The notes under the pieces are model-generated. The model saw nothing but the letters and a program-made list of their open reading frames with translations, was not told where the DNA came from and searched no databases. Below, piece by piece: positions 59,801-64,000 of a stretch of 64,000 bases of DNA. The DNA comes from Echinometra lucunter (lineage: Eukaryota; Echinodermata; Echinoidea; Camarodonta; Echinometridae): the NCBI GenBank assembly GCA_029962745.1, contig CM057157.1, positions 9,273,720 to 9,337,719 on the forward strand, in the 5' to 3' direction. Positions within the stretch are counted from its first letter, which is position 1. The number at the start of each line of letters is the position of its first letter. A program made the translations under genes and the position numbers.

Positions 59801-62710
59801 TTTGATCAAAATTACTATGCAATTTAATGCATCATTTCTCTTTTCTTCAAAGCCAAAAATTATATTTCGTAAAGTAAACTTTATCTGTACTAAAGAACCT
59901 TCATTTATCCATTTTGCTGTTTCCTTCCAAATTGATTTACTGATTTCACAGTCGTAAAAGAAATGTACAATGTCTTCCACCTCTTTTTTACAAAACGAAC
60001 AGGTTTCATTACTGACTATTTTCATCTTATACAGTTGCTTATTCAAAAACAAAATCCTGTTTACTATCTTATACTGAAAATATCTTAAAACAATATCCGG
60101 AGTAAATCGAAATATCATAGTATGACATTTCTGCATAAATGAAATATCAGGGTTGTAATCTAAATGTCGTTCCCATTTTAAACATGCTGAGGGTATACAT
60201 TTTGTTTTTTCCAATAAGAGATTTGTAGATGTATCGACATCCTTGTAGGTCATATACAAGTATTTTGATATGTGACGGCATCAATGGACCTTCTATATTT
60301 TTTTCACATTTTTCAATACAAATTCTATACTGACACTTTATAGCTTGACTGATAGAATAGTAAGACAAATAATTCAGTTTAAAGAAAAATCTTTGTTCAA
60401 ATTCTTCACGAGTTAACAAATCCCTCTTACTATCAATTAAGTCATTGATACATCTGATGCCTTTTTCATACCAAGATCTAAAAAATACAGATTTTTGCCC
60501 AATTTGGATAGAACTATTCCTCCACAATGGATAAGTTAACCACTCATCTCCTTCTGCTGGACAAAGCAAAGACAAAGCATAAAATACATCTTTCCAAAAT
60601 GGATTGGCAACTTCATGGGATAATGTTAAAAAATATTCATCACCAGACCCTACTACAAATGGTTTTGTTAAAAACGACTGCATTAAATGATTAACATCAT
60701 TAAATGTACCTAAGACCAATCTTCGAATCCACGTGAGCTTTAATGACATACTAAAAAACTCGACATCTGGCATCTTAAGACCCCCTTCTTCATAAGTGCC
60801 CACAACCTGTTTCCTACTAATTTTATCAGGCTTATTCTTCCATATGAAATTAAAGAACTTTACTTTTATTGCTTTCATTAACTTAGCTGAAGGAGCTGGG
60901 ATTGACATAAACAAATGATTAAACTGTGGTAACAGTAGTGATTTAGCAACTGTAACTCTTCCAAGAACTGTAATGTTCCGTTTGATCCAAGAAATCATTT
61001 GACGCTTTACTTTGTCAAAAATTCTGTCATAATTATAATCAGGTATTTTATCAATATCAACATGAAAGTCAGTACCAAGGTAACGAAAATAATCATTATG
61101 CACAAAATTCACCTGTCTTCCTTCCAATCTTATATCTTCACTACCTTTTAAGGCACCAATCCAAATTGCATTTGTTTTCTCCATATTCATCTTAAGCCCA
61201 CTACAATTTCAAAATGACTCCAAAATATGAAGTACATTGCGGAAACTGGCAGCTGAGCCATCTAAAAACAGTACTGTATCATCGGCATACTGAAGGATCT
61301 TGAATTCTTTTGATCTGACAGAAATTCCTTTGACCAAGTGTGAATTTCGAATTAACACCCCAAGAATTTCCGCGCATAACAAAAACAGGTAGGGCGAAAG
61401 TGGGTCACCTTGCCTAGAGCCCCTTTCTATGCGAAATCTAGATGTTATTTGCCCATTAACCATAACACTAGAGTACGCATCACTATACAGTAAATTTATC
61501 CACTTTATGAAAGAGTTTCCAAATTTAAAAAAGGAGAGAGTTTTATACAAAAAGTGATGAGAAAGACTATCAAAAGCCTTTTCGAAATCAATTAACAAAA
61601 TCATACCAGACTTACAGACTTACATAATTATGATACAGGAAATAGTCAATATAATTTCATCTTACCCGAACGAGTAGGCAGTGTTGGCAACTGCTTTTAT
61701 TATAACGCAATCAAATACTGGAATTTCCTCCCTAGTGATATTAAAGTAGTAGAAAACTTTGCACACTTTAGAAAAATTATCAAAAGAGTTCCTATCACTT
61801 GAGTCTAAGAAAAAAGAAACAAGCGACATGATTTACACAATCGTATCATATACTTTAGACATACAGATCAGTATTCTTTTCTCTACCTTGTCGATATTCA
61901 TTTGTATTATTTCGTTCTTTTGTGTTGATTATTTTTTCTTCGTTTTAAATGTGTTGCTGTTAAACTGCTGTAAATATGTTTCATTATGTATATAGTGTTA
62001 AATGCTTACCAGACATGTTACCAGCAGTCCAGTTGTTCCGTTCTGTTTAGGACCCCACGGTGAATAAGCTTTCGAGCTTTCATGGGTCATCCTGTCAAAC
62101 TTTCATGAACTTCTATGATGTTCTTTATCATTATCTATTCTGAACTTGACAAATAAATCAAATCAAATTTTAAAAAATCATCACTTAGCGAATATTTACC
62201 GACTTCTCAAAATTTGGAACACGATTCTCTTTTGCCTTATAGCACCTATAAACAGATTTTTACCTCCCTACTTTAATTTTCTTTATTTTTCTCTCCTATC
62301 TTTTCTTTCCCATTTTCCCTCCTCTTCACCCTTTCTTTGTTCCCCTTATTTTGGGCGGGCTTGCTTTATTGGGTTTTTTTTCGGGGGGTGCAGTCTTAAG
62401 TCCCATTAGTACGCCAGTGATGGATCCCCAAACATATAAAAGCAAAACAGACTTCTCTGTGATTGTTTATGTATAACTACTCTCTAAATACAATGTTTGA
62501 TATCATACGACAATATCGTCTCAATCCGACCATGCATGCAGACTATGTACGGTAGTGATGGTGGTTTTTGGAGTACTCTGGATCCCGATTCTCCAAGCCT
62601 ATGGCTCAGGGGAACTTTTCACCTATATGCAGGCCATCAACTCTTACCTCACACCAGCTGTCTTCTCGGTTTTCACAGCCGCCATCTTATTCCAGCGGGT
62701 TAACGAGACG
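43390..62710 (+). CDS. sodium/sugar cotransporter-like protein (SLC5 family), 11 exons, C terminus outside window
   Basis: Eleven exons join in phase to 467 codons: 43390-43482, 49313-49384, 49741-49845, 50339-50398, 51906-52010, 52485-52671, 53438-53652, 54188-54323, 56306-56413, 57650-57800, 62542-62710. SLC5 proteins use the Na+ gradient to import sugars, inositols or related solutes at the plasma membrane. Seen: [61 protein letters not shown]-like [60 protein letters not shown] and [13 protein letters not shown], all SGLT-subfamily landmarks. Asn64 and Gln441 match SGLT1 Asn78 and Gln457; Ser69 replaces His83. About 200 residues are missing beyond 62710. ATG context is strong. Confidence 0.92.
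44146..45430. mobile_element. foldback element with 15-bp minisatellite inverted termini
   Basis: The left arm (about 44146-44530) is a tandem array of ACATATGCTCCGCCG / ACATTTGCTCCGCCG 15-mers; the right arm (about 45038-45430) is the same array inverted. Both ends share the variant block order ACAACTGCTCCGAAAATTCC then GACAAGTGCTCCGCGACA, so the arms are true terminal inverted repeats. The 8-mer CACTTGCT at 44138-44145 and 45431-45438 is read as the TSD. The ~510-bp centre holds a (GGAC)n run at 44722-44749 and CCTCCGGCAT / GGCGGAGGCAT arms. No transposase. It sits in intron 1 of the SLC5-like gene. Confidence 0.82.
45797..45984. mobile_element. 188-bp hAT-like MITE
   Basis: Terminal inverted repeat TAGAGTACCTACATAAAGAG continuing to AGTAGCGACA (30 bp, near-perfect), flanked by the 8-bp duplication GATTGCCC at 45789-45796 and 45985-45992. 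An internal 23-bp block GGGAAACAAAATGGCGTTCA+AAT occurs twice in direct orientation (45853-45875 and 45928-45950). 8-bp TSD and short size fit non-autonomous hAT elements. Confidence 0.85.
45993..49312. other. intron 1 remainder of the SLC5-like gene
   Basis: No exon seen. Simple sequence: C-rich 46690-46800, (CA)n after a C run at 47738-47760, an 18-C run at 48734-48751, (TC)n at about 48898-48932, (GAT/AAT)-rich 49090-49240. The last bases, CTCTCTTACTTACAG, form the acceptor of exon 2. Confidence 0.55.
49313..49384 (+). CDS. SLC5-like exon 2
   Basis: 24 codons including [17 protein letters not shown], the conserved loop before membrane segment 1 of the SGLT fold. Acceptor CTTACTTACAG, donor TATCTG|GTAAGC, phase 0. 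Confidence 0.92.
49741..49845 (+). CDS. SLC5-like exon 3 (Na+/substrate site segment)
   Basis: 35 codons with [20 protein letters not shown]. The SGLT pattern here is SNxGSGHFxGLAG; Asn is kept, while Gly-His becomes Arg-Ser. Acceptor CTTATCTACAG; donor TTTCAG|GTATAA. Confidence 0.9.
50339..50398 (+). CDS. SLC5-like exon 4
   Basis: 20 codons, [20 protein letters not shown], a membrane segment. Acceptor TTGTATACAG; donor TCAGAG|GTATGC; phase 0 on both sides. Confidence 0.88.
50542..50649. repeat. (AAT)n microsatellite
   Basis: Mostly AAT units with a few GAT interruptions, directly 5' of the LINE remnant at 50650. The poly-Asn open frame across it is not a gene. Confidence 0.95.
50650..51180 (+). 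pseudogene. C-terminal remnant of an R2/NeSL-like LINE polyprotein
   Basis: Plus-strand frame: [52 protein letters not shown], then a Cys-His cluster [18 protein letters not shown] and, after a TAG at 51056, [13 protein letters not shown]. This matches the region after the reverse transcriptase in R2/NeSL-type elements; clade is inferred from memory of the motif. It is in intron 4 and flanked on both sides by AAT/ATT microsatellite. Confidence 0.65.
51189..51330. repeat. (AAT)n then (ATT)n self-complementary microsatellite
   Basis: AAT units up to about 51268 switch to ATT units to about 51320, giving a self-complementary tract. Just before it, GCATCCCAGGTCGTGAA at 51157-51173 and its complement TTCACGACTTGGGATGC at 51174-51190 form a ~17-bp perfect-but-one hairpin. 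Confidence 0.85.
51906..52010 (+). CDS. SLC5-like exon 5
   Basis: 35 codons: [20 protein letters not shown], the TxPEYLxxRFGG signature, then a membrane segment to IVIMLA. Acceptor TCATGGAAG; donor TTAGCG|GTAGGA. Confidence 0.92.
52443..52460. repeat. 18-C run near an acceptor
   Basis: Uninterrupted C tract 25 bases upstream of the CCAACAG acceptor of exon 6; it may serve as part of the polypyrimidine tract. Complementary strand is G-only. Confidence 0.8.
52485..52671 (+). CDS. SLC5-like exon 6
   Basis: 62 codons plus one base: [40 protein letters not shown], then [14 protein letters not shown]. GGLxAxxYTDxxQ is a core SLC5 motif. Donor AATAG|GTAAGA, phase 1. Confidence 0.94.
53438..53652 (+). 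CDS. SLC5-like exon 7
   Basis: Large extracellular loop with [20 protein letters not shown] (two potential N-glycosylation sites, NTT and NTS), EGTWHIFHP and [20 protein letters not shown], ending CTNQ before donor CAG|GTAGGT. Confidence 0.94.
54188..54323 (+). CDS. SLC5-like exon 8
   Basis: [20 protein letters not shown], then [19 protein letters not shown], the SLC5 VQRxLAAKxxxHxK and KxLPMFxMxxPGMISR motifs. The acceptor TTTCAAG has a weak pyrimidine tract. Confidence 0.94.
54364..54527. mobile_element. fold-back MITE-like element
   Basis: Arms GGGCACCGTTTCATGAAATA...GTCAGCACTGACAAG and the inverse CTTGTCAGTGCTGACAAC...TTCATGAAATGGTCCCC; TGATTGGCTGAG inside. It lies 40 bases after exon 8. 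Confidence 0.7.
54528..56305. other. intron 8 of the SLC5-like gene
   Basis: No exon seen. T-rich start (54585-54620), CA-rich 54838-54930, C then A run 54980-55012, (TC)n 55968-55981. The CA-rich layout recalls the 3' UTR of the Tx1-like LINE, but I could not align it. Confidence 0.45.
56306..56413 (+). CDS. SLC5-like exon 9
   Basis: Cys-rich external loop [37 protein letters not shown]. The four Cys and CxDIAYPxLVxELMP are diagnostic of the SGLT subfamily. Acceptor GCTACAG; donor ACAG|GTACGA. Confidence 0.95.
56684..57091 (+). mobile_element. hAT-like non-autonomous element, copy 3
   Basis: Begins CATTGGCGTAAATCCCGG and ends GTACGCCGGTG with the perfect 8-bp TSD TCCATAAC at 56676-56683 and 57092-57099. 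Only one ~79-bp internal unit remains (56868-56942), ending in TCGCTCGCTTCACTCGCTCG. It lies in intron 9 of the SLC5-like gene. The perfect TSD defines the family ends. Confidence 0.88.
57650..57800 (+). CDS. SLC5-like exon 10
   Basis: [50 protein letters not shown]. [11 protein letters not shown] carries the conserved Na+-site serines and threonine of the SGLT fold. Donor GAAA|GTAAGT, phase 2. Confidence 0.95.
58343..58504. mobile_element. fold-back MITE-like element
   Basis: Arms GGGTCCTGTTTCATAAAAAG and inverse CTTTTTTATGAAATGAGGCCC, continuing through TAGCAACT / AGTTGCTA; CTGATTGGCTTTT inside. In intron 10. Related in plan to 54364-54527 (TTTCAT...ATGAAA ends). Confidence 0.7.
59520..61611 (-). 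mobile_element. 5'-truncated Tx1/L1-like LINE
   Basis: 2.09 kb on the minus strand with an A tail (T run 59518-59529) and a TSD TTACAGACTT at 59510-59519 and 61612-61621. Truncated inside the reverse transcriptase, as is common for target-primed insertion. It lies in intron 10 of the SLC5-like gene. Confidence 0.9.
59636..61604 (-). pseudogene. Tx1/L1-like reverse transcriptase C-terminal two thirds
   Basis: [34 protein letters not shown], catalytic [14 protein letters not shown] near 61290, [29 protein letters not shown] and a C-terminal [18 protein letters not shown] (59995-59948). One in-frame TGA at about 61208 and one frameshift near 60245. It diverges clearly from the 33677-39503 element, so it is a different subfamily. 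Confidence 0.9.
62542..62710 (+). CDS. SLC5-like exon 11 (last in window)
   Basis: [56 protein letters not shown]. The Gln in YMQ matches the sugar-binding Gln of SGLT1. Acceptor ATGCATGCAG, donor GACG|GTAAGA, phase 0. No following exon was found in the last 1.29 kb. Confidence 0.94.
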
Positions 62711-63727
62711 GTAAGAGGACATTAATTACTTGAAATGAAAGATGTAGCCTGCACGTAGCCCTCAGACGACTAAAAGGCCGGCCCTATTGAAGTATTTGGA
62801 TTAAGTGAAACAATTCATTTTGAAGCTATTATCATTTCAAAACCGGAAGTCAAGTGTTACAATTGCCCCATAAGGACACGGGGCAATTGTAACACACCCA
62901 TGGGGCAATTGTAACACATGAAATTGTACCAAACAATTTTTTTTTTCTTTATCAAAGGTGACACGTTGAACAGATGCAAGATTTCAACAAATGAGCAGCA
63001 TTTTATGAAACCCCTATAAGCTAATTACAATAAAACCAATGACAAATGCTTGGCTCATAAACATTTTTTCCCAGTTATTATGGGGGATCCTGTGGCGTGG
63101 CCCTTTATACTGTGGCAATAGTAACTACTCCCTTGCAAACAAATGCACTATAATGTGCTAACGTTTAATCCACATTTAGTAAACCCATTTCTGTTTGGGT
63201 TCTGTCAATTTAATCTAACAGCTTTAAAAATAAAAAAATAATCCTGTACCTGCCCAGCATCACTTTAAACTGGCAACTGTGGTAAAATACTTTACATAAT
63301 GCTTTTCAGCTTTTTACTAGCTCTTTTTCTAATGAAGTGATACAAATTCTTTTCTTAAAAAAAGAAAAAAAAAGAAAGAAAGCTCTGATTATAATCAATT
63401 AAACAAATGAAGGTTATGCGTCATGAGGTCATCTACTTATGCGTTACATGGTGATTCTACTTTCAGTAGTGTACTTTCAACTTTGAAACCTGATATCTCC
63501 TTATAGTATCAATCCTGTGATAGCAAAAGTACATAATTTCTGAAAGGAAAGTACAAGAAGGATCTAAATGTGTACTAAAATGGCACAATGTGTAAGACAA
63601 AAGAATCATGTTAATATGAATATGGAAATTGTAACAGTTCTTATTATCTCATTGTTTCCAACATAACTTTTCCTGCGGCACTGTAGTGCAGTTCTAACAT
63701 ATTCCTACAGGAGACATTTAGACCTTT
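62711..63727. other. start of intron 11, no exon seen
   Basis: Contains the 16-bp repeat cluster at 62854-62917 and an A-rich tract at 63356-63381; otherwise nothing recognised. Confidence 0.5.
62854..62917. repeat. three copies of a perfect 16-mer, one inverted
   Basis: GTGTTACAATTGCCCC at 62854-62869 is followed by its exact complement GGGGCAATTGTAACAC at 62880-62895 and again at 62902-62917. A cruciform or a cluster of binding sites is possible; it is ~150 bases after an SLC5-like donor. Confidence 0.8.
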
Positions 63728-63970
63728 TCAACAAGGTATAATTGTCTTAGGTTTATTTAGTAAGCATGGTAAGTGTGGCTTCTTGTTCTGCAGAGAAGAC
63801 ACGGATGTGTGGGTTGTAACCATATTTAGGAGGAGTAGATTCTGATTGTTTCTTTTGAGCATTGCTGTGTCGATAAAGAGTAACATGGCAAAGGTCGAAG
63901 TCATTTGCAACGCTCCTGACAGATTGACCCTGGTCCAAAGACAACCCTTGAGGCTTCTTCTATAACAAGT
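63728..63970 (-). pseudogene. psq/pogo-type helix-turn-helix fragment
   Basis: Minus-strand KKPQGLSLDQGQSVRSVAND, FDLCHVTLYRH, then VFSAEQEATLTMLTK before a TAA. A helix-turn-helix followed by (V/I)FSxEQE is the start of pogo/Tigger- or pipsqueak-type transposase-derived proteins. No catalytic DDE part follows within the window, so it is a short remnant; an exon of a domesticated gene cannot be excluded. Confidence 0.45.
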
Positions 63971-64000
63971 GCAAATTATTCCCTCGAGGCGTCCTGCGCT

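Larger units (their letters stand above)
59440..61802 (+). pseudogene. LINE 3'-end coding remnant, split by a later insertion
   Basis: A plus-strand frame [25 protein letters not shown] ends at 59519 and resumes at 61622 as [43 protein letters not shown], stopping at 61800-61802. The reading frame is continuous across one copy of the TTACAGACTT duplication. This is the LINE C-terminal pattern (YNxxxxWNxLPxxIK) of CR1/jockey-type elements. 3' sequence up to about 62170 (ACAAATAAATCAAATCAAAT) probably belongs to it. Confidence 0.7.

Noticed and set aside
62711..64000. Exon 12 of the SLC5-like gene
   Set aside because: Searched for the expected GAFWGL-like continuation after an AG in phase 0; none seen, so it probably lies beyond the window.

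Overview
The window looks like genomic DNA of an intron-rich invertebrate animal, most likely a marine deuterostome such as a sea urchin or another echinoderm. Evidence: GT-AG split genes whose coding exons join in consistent phase, animal-type membrane and Golgi protein families, several clades of LINE retrotransposons, and many short fold-back DNA elements. The species assignment is inference; no rRNA, mitochondrial or other diagnostic marker is present.

Three host genes can be reconstructed. (1) On the + strand, 11367-14450: a four-exon, 416-residue type II Golgi sialyltransferase of the ST6GalNAc group, with sialylmotifs L, S and VS and an unusually long charged C-terminal tail. An upstream exon at 3600-3819 may be an alternative first exon. 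(2) On the - strand, 31176-21554: a four-exon monocarboxylate-transporter-like (SLC16/MFS) protein. Its exon 2 directly abuts the 3' end of a LINE and no AG acceptor is visible there, so the locus may be damaged or mis-assembled. (3) On the + strand, 43390-62710 and running off the window: the first 11 coding exons (467 codons) of a sodium/sugar cotransporter (SLC5 family), all in phase. The histidine that lines the sugar site in SGLT1 is a serine here.

Most other identifiable sequence is mobile or repetitive. There is a complete RTE-like LINE at 6190-9488 (10-bp target-site duplication, TSD), a complete Tx1/L1-like LINE at 33677-39503 (16-bp TSD), a 5'-truncated Tx1-like copy at 59520-61611 nested in an older LINE 3' end, a CR1/jockey-like LINE at 27616-30665 and an R2/NeSL-like RT tail at 50650-51180.

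DNA-element-like repeats include a three-copy family at 14980, 22883 and 56684 with CAYYGGCGTAAATCC ends, 8-bp TSDs (hAT-like) and internal ~79-bp tandem units. A 1.28-kb foldback element at 44146-45430 has inverted terminal repeats made of 15-bp minisatellites. A ~1.9-kb array of alternating palindromes at 25343-27272 is interrupted by a 542-bp MITE. A 188-bp hAT-like MITE lies at 45797-45984, and three ~160-bp fold-backs carry an internal CCAAT/ATTGG.

The three host genes share no evident pathway or operon-like relation. The strongest candidates for undescribed biology are the mobile-element architectures and the altered transporter and sialyltransferase features. I saw no CRISPR array, prokaryotic system or structural RNA gene.
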